Assembly (NCBI GenBank): GCA_002919305.1
Contig: PKFB01000066.1
Coordinates: 62,001-126,000, forward strand
DNA from: Actinomycetales bacterium
GTDB lineage: Bacteria; Actinomycetota; Actinomycetes; Mycobacteriales; Micromonosporaceae
DNA length: 64,000 bases
Reading direction: 5' to 3'
The notes under the pieces were generated by a model that saw nothing but the letters and a program-made list of their open reading frames with translations, searched no databases and was not told the DNA's origin. Below, one piece after another: positions 8,790-17,457 of the stretch. The position numbers and the translations under genes are program-made. Positions within the stretch are counted from its first letter, which is position 1. Every line of letters begins with the position of its first letter.

Positions 8790-8818
8790 GAAACCTGATG
8801 GATTTATATCGAGGTTTC
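8790..8818 (-). terminator. Hairpin spanning the stop codon of the HslV-like gene
   Basis: GAAACCT and AGGTTTC arms enclose 15 bases including the TAA stop at 8804-8806. A short stem at the end of the transcript suits a weak terminator or mRNA 3' structure. Confidence 0.4.
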
Positions 8819-9364
8819 GGCGGGAAGGTGTTCGGTTTGTACAACGCCGCCGGTGTGACGGTCACGGTTCATGGCGATTTCGACGGCGCGTTGGACGGCT
8901 GCGGCTGGCTCCCAATCGGCTAAGTCGAGGAGGGCATCGAGGGCCCCTATGGCCGGACCTTCGCCGCTTCCAAGGGCAGCGCGTCCGTCTGGGTGATGGA
9001 TGGCTTGAGCGTGGAAGATGGTCCACAGTTGACCCCTGCAGCCCAGCAGGAGCGCACCGTCGAGGGTGCCGTCGTCGACGACCCCGAGATCCATGGCTGC
9101 CTTGGTGATGGCGGTGGCGACTTTATAGACGAACTGGGGAAGCTTGTCTGCGGGAAAGTCGGGAACAACGTCGGGGTTGGTAAGAGAGGAGATAAGGCCA
9201 CTTAAAGCACCGTTTCCTGTCACCCCGATAAGAGTCTCGTGTCCACCGATGCGGTAGCGGTGGATCTTTTGGGCGCTGTACATCGGGCGGTTGTAGATGT
9301 TGGTTTGAGTGTCGGCAGCCATCCAGATGTGGCCATCTCGAGCGCAAGCGACGACAGTGCTCAT
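8804..9364 (-). CDS. HslV/20S-proteasome-like Ntn-hydrolase, stand-alone
   Basis: 186 residues. The start (STVVACARDGHIWMAADTQT) and the late region (ALGSGEGPAIGALDALLD, then AVEIAMNRDRHTGGVVQTEHL) align by eye with HslV (TTIVSVRRNG..., AIGSGGPYA..., YTNHFHTIEEL). HslV is the N-terminal-threonine peptidase partner of the HslU unfoldase. Here Ser2 sits where the nucleophilic Thr of HslV would be, with Thr3 next to it. No hslU or AAA+ partner is adjacent. ATG 9364 has AGGAG seven bases before it. It is probably a self-compartmentalised peptidase or a diverged Ntn-hydrolase; activity is inferred only. Confidence 0.75.
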   Translation of the reverse strand: MSTVVACARDGHIWMAADTQTNIYNRPMYSAQKIHRYRIGGHETLIGVTGNGALSGLISSLTNPDVVPDFPADKLPQFVYKVATAITKAAMDLGVVDDGTLDGALLLGCRGQLWTIFHAQAIHHPDGRAALGSGEGPAIGALDALLDLADWEPAAAVQRAVEIAMNRDRHTGGVVQTEHLPAETSI

Positions 9365-9907
9365 AGGGTGGCTCCTGAGAGGGGTGCGACCGGGTACTGC
9401 ATATTGGTTATAGCGTCTTCGTTCTACAAAGGCGTGTGATTTCTCCCTCGGTGGCCTCGGTGAGGCCTCTCAATTCGTCAGCACAACGCCCGCGTTCGAA
9501 AACCACGAGTTTCTGGTGGAGGCTGCTTCTCCCCGTTCCTAGGAATGACCACGCATGGAGCGGTGGTGGCCACACCGGCGTTAACGTCTTCGCACGTGCC
9601 GGCTCAGTACGCTCGCCGTTGCTTCGGTCGGCCCAAGTGTGGCCCGGTGGCCGCCTATCGACCCCGGTGATGCTGTCGACCCTGGTGGGTTCCTACCGCC
9701 GCCGAATTGACAGCTCGCCCGTTTGGCGCTGCTGCCCGGTGGCTATCCCCCACACTCTCTCCTCAAATCCGAAGATCGGACAACAGTTGGCGTATCCCCT
9801 AAAACCGACTGACCGCAGATTAGCCTGGTGATGAGTTCTCCTTCCGCAACCCTGAAGCGTTTATGGGCCCTGCGGAGAAGACGGCCATCGGTCCACGGGA
9901 GGGCGCC
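9365..9907. other. Intergenic region between divergent HslV-like and dehydrogenase genes
   Basis: About 540 bases. It should hold the promoters for both flanking genes; a TATAAC-like hexamer occurs on the minus strand near 9405-9411. A compact hairpin GGCCTC-GGT-GAGGCC lies at 9453-9467. I see no gene. Confidence 0.4.
9453..9467. repeat. Small perfect hairpin GGCCTC/GAGGCC
   Basis: Six-base arms with a three-base loop in the divergent intergenic region. Function unknown. Confidence 0.35.
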
Positions 9908-10996
9908 ATGGGATACGAGGTGCGGGGAGTCGTCGCCAGGTCTAAGGGAAGCCCGGTCACTGTCGAGACGGTCCTGGTCCCCGATCCAGGACCTGGGGAG
10001 GCGGTGGTCGCGGTCCAGGCCTGCGGGGTGTGCCACACCGACCTGCATTACCGGGATGGCGCCATCGGCGATGATTACCCCTATTTGCTAGGGCATGAGG
10101 CGGCCGGAGTGGTCGAGGCCATCGGTGACGGTGTCACCAACGTGGCGCCGGGTGACTTCGTCATCCTCAACTGGCGGGCGGTGTGCGGGCAGTGCCGGGC
10201 CTGCCGCCGCGGTCGCCCGTGGCTGTGCTTCAGCACGCACAACGCCTCCCAACCCATGACGCTCGCCGACGGCACCCCCTTGTCGGCGGCCCTGGGGATC
10301 GGCGCGTTCATCGACAAAACCCTGGTGGCAGCCGGCCAGTGCACCAAGGTCGACCCGGCGGCACCCGCCACCGTCGCAGGGCTACTGGGATGCGGGGTGA
10401 TGGCCGGTATCGGCGCGGCCATCAACACCGGTGGGGTCAGCAGGGGCGACTCGGTGGCGGTGTTCGGCTGTGGCGGCGTCGGCAACGCCGCGATCGTCGG
10501 GTCGCGCCTGGCCGGCGCCACCACGATCATCGGGGTGGATATCGACGATCGGAAGCTGGAGTGGGCGCGTGACTTCGGCGCCACCCACACCATCAACTCC
10601 CGCACCACCGACCCGGTTGAGCAGATCCGGGCCCTCACCGGCGGCTTCGGGGTCGATGTCGCCATCGAAGCGGTTGGGTTGCCGCAGGTCTACCAGCAGG
10701 CTTTCTACGCCCGGGATCTGGCCGGCACCGTGGTTCTGGTGGGGGTGCCTTCCCCACAGGCGCGGCTGGAGCTGCCGATGCTTGAGGTGTTCTCTCGAGG
10801 TGGGGCGCTCAAATCATCCTGGTACGGCGATTGTCTGCCGGAACGCGACTTCCCGACCCTTATCTCCCTGTTCCTGCAGGGCCGGTTGCCATTGGACAAG
10901 TTCGTCTCCGAGACCATCGGGCTGGAGGATGTGGAGAGCGCCTTTGACCGGATGACGCAAGGCGCTGTGCTGCGCAGCGTCGTCGTCATGAGTTGA
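9908..10996 (+). CDS. Zn-dependent alcohol dehydrogenase, S-(hydroxymethyl)mycothiol dehydrogenase type
   Basis: 362 residues from ATG 9908, which has GGGAGG six bases upstream. The catalytic zinc site is [13 protein letters not shown], followed by [12 protein letters not shown]. The structural zinc site carries only part of the usual four cysteines ([15 protein letters not shown]). The NAD-binding loop is [14 protein letters not shown]. Its overall pattern resembles class III/AdhE2 enzymes that oxidise the formaldehyde adduct of mycothiol (MscR); that substrate is inferred from resemblance. It converges on, and overlaps by 11 bases, the FkbM gene on the other strand. Confidence 0.88.
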   Translation: MGYEVRGVVARSKGSPVTVETVLVPDPGPGEAVVAVQACGVCHTDLHYRDGAIGDDYPYLLGHEAAGVVEAIGDGVTNVAPGDFVILNWRAVCGQCRACRRGRPWLCFSTHNASQPMTLADGTPLSAALGIGAFIDKTLVAAGQCTKVDPAAPATVAGLLGCGVMAGIGAAINTGGVSRGDSVAVFGCGGVGNAAIVGSRLAGATTIIGVDIDDRKLEWARDFGATHTINSRTTDPVEQIRALTGGFGVDVAIEAVGLPQVYQQAFYARDLAGTVVLVGVPSPQARLELPMLEVFSRGGALKSSWYGDCLPERDFPTLISLFLQGRLPLDKFVSETIGLEDVESAFDRMTQGAVLRSVVVMS

Positions 10997-11741
10997 CGAT
11001 CAACCTGCCGTCCCGGCGGTCCGGATCGCATTCGGGTCGGATGGCGACGCAGTCGAACTCCACCACCCTCAGGTCATCGTCGTCTCGGGTGATGGGGAAC
11101 ATCCCGCTGATCTCGAATCCCAGATCCAGCACGGTCCGCAGGGCTTGCCACAGCGTCGGCATCCCCTCATAGATGCGCTGAGCAGGCACTTCGGTCTGCA
11201 AGGACACCACATATTCCAGGGTCTTGCGGGCGCCTGCCAGGACCTGGGTATCCGTCCCCTGAGTGTCGATCTTGAGGAGTATCCGTGGAGGGTCGGAGAG
11301 TCCGAGGGAGTCGAACAGCCCGTCCAGTCGCCTCACCTCGACGACCTCTCGCTCCGGCGGATCGTTCATGTCCGGGAAGCGTTCCCGGCCGTACTGGCTG
11401 GAGTGGAGAAAGGAGCTGAGATTACTGGCCCGGTAGATGTTGATCTTCTCGGTGCGGTCCGTATCGCCGAGGGCGAAGCGGAATCCTCGCCACTGCGGAT
11501 CGGTATCCCACGCGGCGGAGAGGAGACGGTAGTTACGCGTCACCGGCTCGAAAGAGATGATCGGGCCCGCGTACCCCACATCGTGCCGCAGGAGCCGGAC
11601 GTACTCCCCCAGGTGAGCGCCGACATCCAGGACGCAATTGATGCCCAGGTACCGGATGACGTTCGACAAGTGGTCACTGAGCACCTCGGGAACGGGGTAG
11701 CGTGTCCGCCGCCGGCCGGCCACATACCGATCGATGACCAT
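10986..11741 (-). CDS. FkbM-family SAM-dependent methyltransferase
   Basis: 251 residues. A SAM-binding core ([35 protein letters not shown]) is followed by the FkbM signature [22 protein letters not shown] and [14 protein letters not shown]. FkbM proteins O-methylate polyketides or glycans. ATG 11741 is preferred because GGAGGGGG lies three bases upstream. The end overlaps the dehydrogenase end by 11 bases in convergent orientation, which may cause antisense interference. The acceptor is unknown. Confidence 0.88.
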   Translation of the reverse strand: MVIDRYVAGRRRTRYPVPEVLSDHLSNVIRYLGINCVLDVGAHLGEYVRLLRHDVGYAGPIISFEPVTRNYRLLSAAWDTDPQWRGFRFALGDTDRTEKINIYRASNLSSFLHSSQYGRERFPDMNDPPEREVVEVRRLDGLFDSLGLSDPPRILLKIDTQGTDTQVLAGARKTLEYVVSLQTEVPAQRIYEGMPTLWQALRTVLDLGFEISGMFPITRDDDDLRVVEFDCVAIRPECDPDRRDGRLIVNS

Positions 11742-12141
11742 AAGCCCCCTCCGGGACCAGATCACGAGAAAACAGGCCTTCAAAAACAGGCCTTCGCCCT
11801 CAGACCCGCCGCGCACCCACAGCGCGGAACACCTCTGATATGCGATTGCTGCTGGCGTAGCAGGTTTCTACCAGAAGATCACTAATACATCTCTAATACC
11901 GACTATGAGTGAGAGTACCAGTCGCGCCTAGCGCGGGCGGGTGATTTCCCAATGACGCAGGGTTCAATGTGGGGTTCACCCGCACCTGCCACACCCGGTG
12001 CCGACACAGCCGCGGCGCGGCCTCCCCCCACCACACACACAGTGCCTCCCAGCCACTCCCCCCGGCGACGTGTCGTGATGTACGCCCTCAGCAGCACGCT
12101 CGCCGGAATGCGCCGACAGACGGGTGGTCTACCGTGGGGGC
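11742..12141. other. Divergent promoter region, FkbM / radical SAM
   Basis: Four hundred bases with no gene. The AT-richer segment 11870-11905 contains the direct heptamer repeat described at 11882-11899; the rest is C-rich and featureless to me. Confidence 0.45.
11882..11899. promoter_or_regulatory. Direct heptamer repeat CTAATAC-N4-CTAATAC
   Basis: Two identical heptamers with an 11-base period, the spacing known for SARP regulator sites (heptamers four bases apart). It lies about 140 bases before the FkbM start. Confidence 0.4.
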
Positions 12142-13485
12142 ATGCAGACCCGTGCCGAGCACACACGCACCGCGGAGCTCGAGGATCTGATGGGTCGTTT
12201 CCCGGACGTGCCACGGGAAGCCGTCATTAAAGAGGACCTGCTCCGCGGCGGGATCGCCTTCGACGAGTCCGCGCTCACCGACAATGAGCACGGCGAGGTC
12301 AAACCCAAGTCGTACTTCATCTTCTCCTTCGACCACCGCACCCTGCCTGAGCTGGGTACCGCCGCGCTGCGCCGCCCACCCGAGGAGATCGTGCTCACCG
12401 GCGGCCCGTACCAGCTGCGCCGCACTGTGGTCTCGGTCCGGGTCAACCCCGCCTCCCCCTACCAGGTCAAAGCCGACGAGGACGGGGCGTTGCGCCTGTT
12501 CCTGGAGGGACGCCCGCTAGCGGATGTGGGGGTACCCCCCATGCCGGACTACTACCGGCACAACCTGGCTAACGGTAAGTCCGTCATGGAGGTCGCGCCC
12601 ACCATCCAATGGGGGTACCTGATCTATCTGACGGTGTTCCGGGTCTGCCAATACTTCGGCGCCAAGGAGGAGTGCCAGTACTGCGACATCAACCACAACT
12701 GGCGCCAGCATAAAGCGGCGGGACGCCCCTACACCGGCGTCAAACCCGTCGAGGAGGTCCTGGAGGCCCTGGAGATCATCGACCGGTACGACACCGAGCG
12801 GCTGTCCCGCGCGTATACCCTCACCGGCGGCTCCATTACCTCCAAAGTGGACGGTCTGCGGGAGGCCGACTTCTACGGCCGGTACGCCGAGGCGATCGAA
12901 CGCCGCTTCCCCGGACGCTGGATCGGGAAGGTCGTCGCCCAGGCCCTGCCGCGTGAAGACGTACAGCGGTTCCGGGACTACGGCATCCAGATCTACCACC
13001 CCAACTACGAGGTGTGGGACAAGCGGCTGTTCGCGCTGTACTGCCCCGGTAAGGAACGGTACGTGGGGCGGGAGGAGTGGCACCGCCGCATCCTGGACGC
13101 CGCCGAGGTGTTCGGCCCCCGCAACGTGATCCCGAACTTCGTCGCCGGGATCGAGATGGCGGCCCCTCACGGCTTCACCACTGTGGACGAGGCGATCGCC
13201 TCCACCCGCGAGGGACTGGACTTTTTCATGTCCCACGGCATCACACCACGGTTCACCACCTGGTGCCCGGAGCCCACCACCCCACTGGGGCGCGCCAACC
13301 CCGAGGGCGCGCCGTTGGAGTACCACATCCGGCTGCTGCGGACCTACCGCGAGGCCATGGAGACCCACGGCCTGACCTCACCCCCCGGCTACGGTCCTCC
13401 CGGCGCCGGCCGGGCGGTCTTCTCCGTCAGCTCCTTCATGGACACCCTGCCGCCTGAGGATGAGGAGGAGCCGGCCTCGGCCTGA
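12142..13485 (+). CDS. Radical SAM protein with unusual CX8CX2C cluster motif
   Basis: 447 residues; ATG 12142 follows GGGGG. The candidate cluster motif is CQYFGAKEECQYCDIN, with eight residues between the first two cysteines rather than three. After it come a glycine-rich stretch (LTGGSITSKVDG), WIGKVVAQALPREDVQRFRDYGIQIYHPNYEVWD, and a late PEPTTPLG loop, which fit a radical SAM barrel as in biotin-synthase-like enzymes. Neither flanking gene suggests the pathway. A hairpin terminator follows at 13504. The reaction is unknown; the fold call is good but not certain. Confidence 0.8.
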   Translation: MQTRAEHTRTAELEDLMGRFPDVPREAVIKEDLLRGGIAFDESALTDNEHGEVKPKSYFIFSFDHRTLPELGTAALRRPPEEIVLTGGPYQLRRTVVSVRVNPASPYQVKADEDGALRLFLEGRPLADVGVPPMPDYYRHNLANGKSVMEVAPTIQWGYLIYLTVFRVCQYFGAKEECQYCDINHNWRQHKAAGRPYTGVKPVEEVLEALEIIDRYDTERLSRAYTLTGGSITSKVDGLREADFYGRYAEAIERRFPGRWIGKVVAQALPREDVQRFRDYGIQIYHPNYEVWDKRLFALYCPGKERYVGREEWHRRILDAAEVFGPRNVIPNFVAGIEMAAPHGFTTVDEAIASTREGLDFFMSHGITPRFTTWCPEPTTPLGRANPEGAPLEYHIRLLRTYREAMETHGLTSPPGYGPPGAGRAVFSVSSFMDTLPPEDEEEPASA

Positions 13486-13503
13486 CCGCACACCAGCTCG
13501 GCT

Positions 13504-13539
13504 TTCCCTCCGGTGGCCGCGCCCGGCCATCGGAGGGAA
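13504..13539 (+). terminator. Terminator after radical SAM gene
   Basis: TTCCCTCCG and CGGAGGGAA form a nine-base stem, extended inward by GGCCG/CGGCC-type pairs, starting 18 bases after the stop codon. Confidence 0.65.
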
Positions 13540-13711
13540 GAGGTACGCGGGGCACGTCGTACGGCCGCCCCGCTGCCCCGTCACCGGCCCTGGATGGGCG
13601 GATGGGGCGGCCATGATTCGATTCCGCCGCTTTTGGGCCCGCATGTGGATGCGGTTGCGACTGAACATGCCGCGGGGTCAACGGCAGGAGCGGATCAGCC
13701 GCACGAAACAG

Positions 13712-13978
13712 TTACTGAAGCAGCTCCATCAGGCGTTGGGTGATCCGCATGGCGAAACAGGGCCACGGCGTGCGTACCCCCCATATCTCCGCGCACCAAG
13801 AGCAGTAACCGCCCTCAGCGCGGGTGTGCCGGATCGCCGTGATCCGCATGCTGCGACGCAGCCCCACGCTCAACCACGGGTCATCCGTCGCCACCGTCTC
13901 CCCCGCTTCATCGGGCTCCTCGCCCTGTTGCTGGGGGTGTGACAACGTTGACGAGCCGGGGCGTGCCATCACTGCCAC
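13712..13978 (-). CDS. Small hypothetical protein with C-x2-C...WPC motif
   Basis: 88 residues from GTG 13978 with AGGGAG four bases upstream (ATG 13969 is an alternative). Third codon positions are strongly G/C, as in real genes here. The C-terminal half has RHTRAEGGYCSWCAEIWGV then TPWPCFAMR; short actinomycete proteins with a CxxC pair and a WPC are common, and a zinc-binding role is often assumed for them. It follows another small ORF by 15 bases. Function unknown. Confidence 0.5.
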   Translation of the reverse strand: MAVMARPGSSTLSHPQQQGEEPDEAGETVATDDPWLSVGLRRSMRITAIRHTRAEGGYCSWCAEIWGVRTPWPCFAMRITQRLMELLQ

Positions 13979-13993
13979 GCCACTCCCTGCCGT

Positions 13994-14164
13994 TCACCAG
14001 ATCCGTCGTCCTGAGGCCTCCACCGTGCCCAAACGGATCCTACCGGCGACCATGCGGCTGTCATCGGTGTCGGCACGGCAACTGACCCCTATGACCACCA
14101 TCACGCTGACCACCACAACGAGATCAACCCGTCCACTCCGGACACCGGTTTCGCGGATCGTCAT
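13994..14164 (-). CDS. Possible small membrane protein
   Basis: A 56-residue reading with one hydrophobic segment (VDLVVVVSVMVVIGV, residues about 13-27) and a polar tail. GAGG lies nine bases before ATG 14164; a GTG at 14182 is also possible. Codon positions are moderately GC-rich. Its closeness to the following small ORF suggests a bicistronic unit, but there is no homology I recognise. Confidence 0.3.
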   Translation of the reverse strand: MTIRETGVRSGRVDLVVVVSVMVVIGVSCRADTDDSRMVAGRIRLGTVEASGRRIW

Positions 14165-14359
14165 CTGTGCGGTCCTCGTCACAATCCATCACGTGGCCGC
14201 ACGGCTCATTCCCTGAGGGGAGGCTCCGCGCGCTCCCGCGCGTACCGCTCACCAGTGGCCTGCCTCAGGTCCTATGCCTTCTTGCGCTCCGTGTCTTGCC
14301 CAGGCCGCGAAGGTTTTCCGGGCTGGCGGTGGTCCAAGGTCCTGGGCAATGCTCTGAAC

Positions 14360-15598
14360 ATGACGGCCTCCCGTGACGGATATGAGATCAGACTTCCGCT
14401 TCCGGACGCGTTCACGCTCGATCCATCACCCACCTGGGCCTGGTTGCGTCAGGAGGCGCCGGTCACGCGGGCGCGTACCGCCACAGGGCACCCGGTCTGG
14501 TTGGTGACCCGGTACGCCGACGTGAAAACCGTGCTGTCTGATCCGCGTTTCTCCCGGGCGGCCGTAGTACGCCCAGGCGCTCCGTTCCCCGCCGCCACCC
14601 CGCCCCGTCCCGGCACCTTGATGGCGTTGGATCCGCCGGAGCACTCGCGGCTGCGGGCCCTGGTCTCCCCCACCTTCACCAGGCGACGAGTGGAGCAGCT
14701 GCGGCCCTGGATCCGGCAACTGGCCGAGAAGTACGCCGATCAGCTGCTGGCGGCCGGAGAGCCGGCCGATCTGGTCCGCTGGTTCGCCCGCCCGTTCCCG
14801 CTGGAGGTCATGTGTGTGATCCTGGGCGTCCCCGACCGGCAACGAGACGATCTGCGGCGCTGGACCGATGTGGTTTACAGCCTCAACGCCGCCGACGCTG
14901 AGCCGGCCGGCGCGGCGTATGACGCCATGGAGGACTACTTCCGGGATCTGGTCCGCGCCAAGCGGGAACGGCTGGCCACGCCGGGAGTGCAGCCGGAGGA
15001 TCTGTTGGATGAACTCATCCTGGCGCGGGACGGCGCTGACCGGCTCAGCGAGACTGAACTGATTGGACTGTCCACTAGCTTGCTGGCGGCCGGGCATGAG
15101 ACCACCGCCAACCAGATCGGCTGTTTCGTGGTGGAGCTACTGCGGGATCCTGCGCGCTGGGAGCGGCTCCGTCGGGAGCCTGACCTGGTGCCCGCGGCGG
15201 TTGAGGAGCTGTTGCGGTTCAACCGGTTGTCCGAGACCGGCCAGCTACGGATAGCCGTCGCGGATGTGGAGTTGTCCGGTCAGACGATCCGCACGGGGGA
15301 GGCGGTGATGGCATCGGTGGGCGCGGCCAACCGGGACCCGGAGCGGTTCGATGACCCTGACACCCTCCGCTGGGACCGGAAGGACAACGCCCACCTGACC
15401 TTCGGGTACGGCGTCCACTACTGCCTGGGCGCGCACCTGGCACGGGTTGAGCTGGCCGAGGCGTTGTTGACGCTGTTTGATCGGCTGCCCGCGCCCCGGT
15501 TGGCGATCCCCGCCGAGCAGATCCAGTGGCGACGCACGGTGCTGCGGGGTCCGGTCGAGGTGCCGCTGTACTGGAGCGCTGACGCCCCAGGCCGGTGA
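14360..15598 (+). CDS. Cytochrome P450
   Basis: 412 residues. Visible hallmarks are the I-helix AGHETT, the K-helix region EELLRFNRL, and the heme loop FGYGVHYCLGAHLAR with the axial cysteine. N-terminal RLPLPDAFTLDPSPTWAWLRQEAP is typical of soluble bacterial CYP105/CYP107-like enzymes. ATG 14360 gives the usual length (about 400); the frame extends upstream to 14255 without P450 features and the chosen start lacks a good ribosome site. No ferredoxin or biosynthetic partner is adjacent, so the substrate cannot be inferred. Confidence 0.93.
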   Translation: MTASRDGYEIRLPLPDAFTLDPSPTWAWLRQEAPVTRARTATGHPVWLVTRYADVKTVLSDPRFSRAAVVRPGAPFPAATPPRPGTLMALDPPEHSRLRALVSPTFTRRRVEQLRPWIRQLAEKYADQLLAAGEPADLVRWFARPFPLEVMCVILGVPDRQRDDLRRWTDVVYSLNAADAEPAGAAYDAMEDYFRDLVRAKRERLATPGVQPEDLLDELILARDGADRLSETELIGLSTSLLAAGHETTANQIGCFVVELLRDPARWERLRREPDLVPAAVEELLRFNRLSETGQLRIAVADVELSGQTIRTGEAVMASVGAANRDPERFDDPDTLRWDRKDNAHLTFGYGVHYCLGAHLARVELAEALLTLFDRLPAPRLAIPAEQIQWRRTVLRGPVEVPLYWSADAPGR

Positions 15599-15627
15599 AC
15601 CCGACCCGGGGCCGTCACGAGCGCTCT

Positions 15628-15656
15628 GTCAGGCACCGGACCCGCTCCGGCCTGAC
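15628..15656. terminator. Bidirectional terminator between P450 and GH43
   Basis: GTCAGG and CCTGAC with inner CCGGA/TCCGG and a five-base loop, located between convergent stop codons. Confidence 0.65.
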
Positions 15657-15669
15657 GCACGGGCGCGAC

Positions 15670-16722
15670 CTACCAGACGTAGGGCCAGCCGGCGGAGTCC
15701 CAGCTCAGGAAATTGATCCCGAGTTTGGGGGTGCCGCCGTCGCTGGCGTCATACCAGTGGTAGATAAGCAGGGTCTGGTCGGTGTCGACCATGACGGCTG
15801 GGTGCCCCGGGCCTCTGACGTTGCCTTGGCTGGCCAGGATCTCGGTGCCGCCTCCGTTCATCATGGGTACGCCCGCCCGGTCGTAGTAGGGCCCGGTGAC
15901 GCTGGTGGAGCGGCCCACCATCACTCGGTAGGTGCTGGAGCTTCCGCGGCAGCAGTAGTCGAACGAGACGAACAGGTAGTAGTAACCGTTCCGGTAAACG
16001 ATGTAGGGGGCCTCGATAGCGGTTGAGGACGGCCGCTGCGCCAGGCTGTAGCGGGTGGTGTTCCACGGCGCCTGCTTCCCGGTGGCGGGATCGATCTCGA
16101 TCATCTTGATCCCGGTCCAGAACGACCCGAAGGTCAACCACCACCGCCCCGTGGCAGGGTCAACGAAGAGATTCGGGTCGATGGCGTTGTAGTCGCTGCT
16201 TCGGCTGGAGGAGTAGACCATGCCCCGGTCGGTCCAGGTTCCCGGTTCCGCGGTGGGGCTGGTGGCCAACCCGATCGCCGAGACATTCGAACCGAACGTC
16301 GAGGCCGAGTAATACAGCCAGTACTGTCCATTGTGGTAGGAGATGTCAGGCGCCCACAGCTCGCGGGTGTTCGGGGCGTAGGGAGCGGCCCAGGACACGC
16401 CGTTGGGGAACACCCGGCCGGCGAAGCTGAAGTGGATCCGGTCGGTGGAGGTGCGGATCTGGATGCCGTCGTTGGTGGAGAACACGAAGTACCGGCCATC
16501 CGGACGGCGCACCATTGTCGGGTCGTGGACCACGATGTCTCCGGTCACGTAGCCCGGAGCGGGGTACGCCGCCGCCGGGGTTTGACCGCTGGCCACCGCG
16601 AAAGGCAACAGCACGGATGTGAGCGCTAACATCACGGTCGCATGACATAGCCGCCCCTTTCCCGTAACCAGCGACCGCCGTCGCGTTCCGCCGCTACGTG
16701 GTCTTGTGCTTTTACTCCACAT
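15670..16722 (-). CDS. Secreted GH43 endo-1,5-alpha-L-arabinanase
   Basis: 350 residues, start ATG 16722 with GGGAGG eight bases upstream. An Arg-rich n-region and hydrophobic core (VMLALTSVLLPFAVASG) form a signal peptide. The five-bladed propeller begins IVVHDPTMVRRPDG, supplying the catalytic base Asp. DYNAIDPNLFVD gives the pKa-modulating Asp, and TAIEAPYIVYRNGYYYLFVSFDYCC the general-acid Glu. This is the pattern of GH43 arabinanases that cut arabinan side chains of pectin. No binding module is attached. It fits the other plant-wall hydrolases at 34.5-41 kb. Confidence 0.9.
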   Translation of the reverse strand: MWSKSTRPRSGGTRRRSLVTGKGRLCHATVMLALTSVLLPFAVASGQTPAAAYPAPGYVTGDIVVHDPTMVRRPDGRYFVFSTNDGIQIRTSTDRIHFSFAGRVFPNGVSWAAPYAPNTRELWAPDISYHNGQYWLYYSASTFGSNVSAIGLATSPTAEPGTWTDRGMVYSSSRSSDYNAIDPNLFVDPATGRWWLTFGSFWTGIKMIEIDPATGKQAPWNTTRYSLAQRPSSTAIEAPYIVYRNGYYYLFVSFDYCCRGSSSTYRVMVGRSTSVTGPYYDRAGVPMMNGGGTEILASQGNVRGPGHPAVMVDTDQTLLIYHWYDASDGGTPKLGINFLSWDSAGWPYVW

Positions 16723-17102
16723 AGGACTGTCCTCCCTGGGTGTCGGAGGGAGGTCCTGCTCAACACCCTCGAGCAGGGCCTCGGCCTGGACATCACTTCC
16801 CGTGGGGTTCGATCTCGAGCCCGCGATACGCCCGCGCGTCGTCCCGGCGGATTTCTGTGCGGTGCTGACACGACCTGGTCGTCTGTCCACTACGGATAGT
16901 CGATCCGGTGGGGAACCGCGGCCAGGTACTCCGATGCGCTGGCTGACCCCCATCGCACCCCTCCCGCGCGGGACGGCGCTGGCGCCCACTCAAGGGATCC
17001 GAGCGACGCCGCCGTGCCGGACCGGGCAGGGTGGCACGTTCGATGACTGATTCGTTGGGCTCGCGGCTCGGCACCATACCGACCGATCGGCTGACCGAAT
17101 AA

Positions 17103-17112
17103 CCGATATCGG
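17103..17112. promoter_or_regulatory. Palindrome CCGATATCGG
   Basis: A perfect ten-base palindrome in the AT-rich part of the GH43 upstream region; possible operator. Confidence 0.3.
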
Positions 17113-17168
17113 ACCGCTTCAATCAGTCAGCGTGGTTTATCTCACTTTACACTAGATCAACATCTATA

Positions 17169-17180
17169 GAAAGCGCTGTC
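17169..17180. promoter_or_regulatory. LacI-box-like site GAAAGCGCTGTC
   Basis: A near-palindrome with central CG (five of six base pairs match), as in LacI/GalR operators controlling actinomycete glycoside hydrolases. It is about 450 bases before the GH43 start, which weakens the assignment. Confidence 0.25.
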
Positions 17181-17457
17181 CGCGTACGTCTCGTGGCTGC
17201 CGACCCCGCGCCGCGTCAGCGACGCCTCATCCGGTAAACCCGCGACACACAACGTCGCACCACCCCTGACCGGCCCTCACCGCAGGACAGCGCACGCCTG
17301 GCCGACCGCTCCCCATACTCACCCAAAACATCTTTCTGTAACAGATCAGCCACAAAGCGTGACGGATACGCAGAACGGTCGTAGCTCCACAGAGATGACA
17401 CGGAGTCCACGCGTACTTGTGGACGCGTCAAATACCTATAGGTGAGGAGGCCGGGTC

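Larger units (their letters stand above)
8418..8803. other. Promoter region of the SARP-type regulator
   Basis: Some 386 bases without a gene. Next to the regulator start are two copies of a 15-base direct repeat (8472-8505). Farther out are two clean palindromes (8646-8663, 8691-8705), then the terminator of the HslV-like gene (8790-8818). No coding frame is convincing. Confidence 0.6.
16723..17457. other. Long divergent intergenic region, GH43 / XRE regulator
   Basis: About 735 bases. An AT-richer part (17095-17175) contains the perfect palindrome CCGATATCGG (17103-17112) and a LacI-box-like sequence (17169-17180). The GTG-start XRE gene has GAGGAGG at its end. No gene is convincing. Confidence 0.4.
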
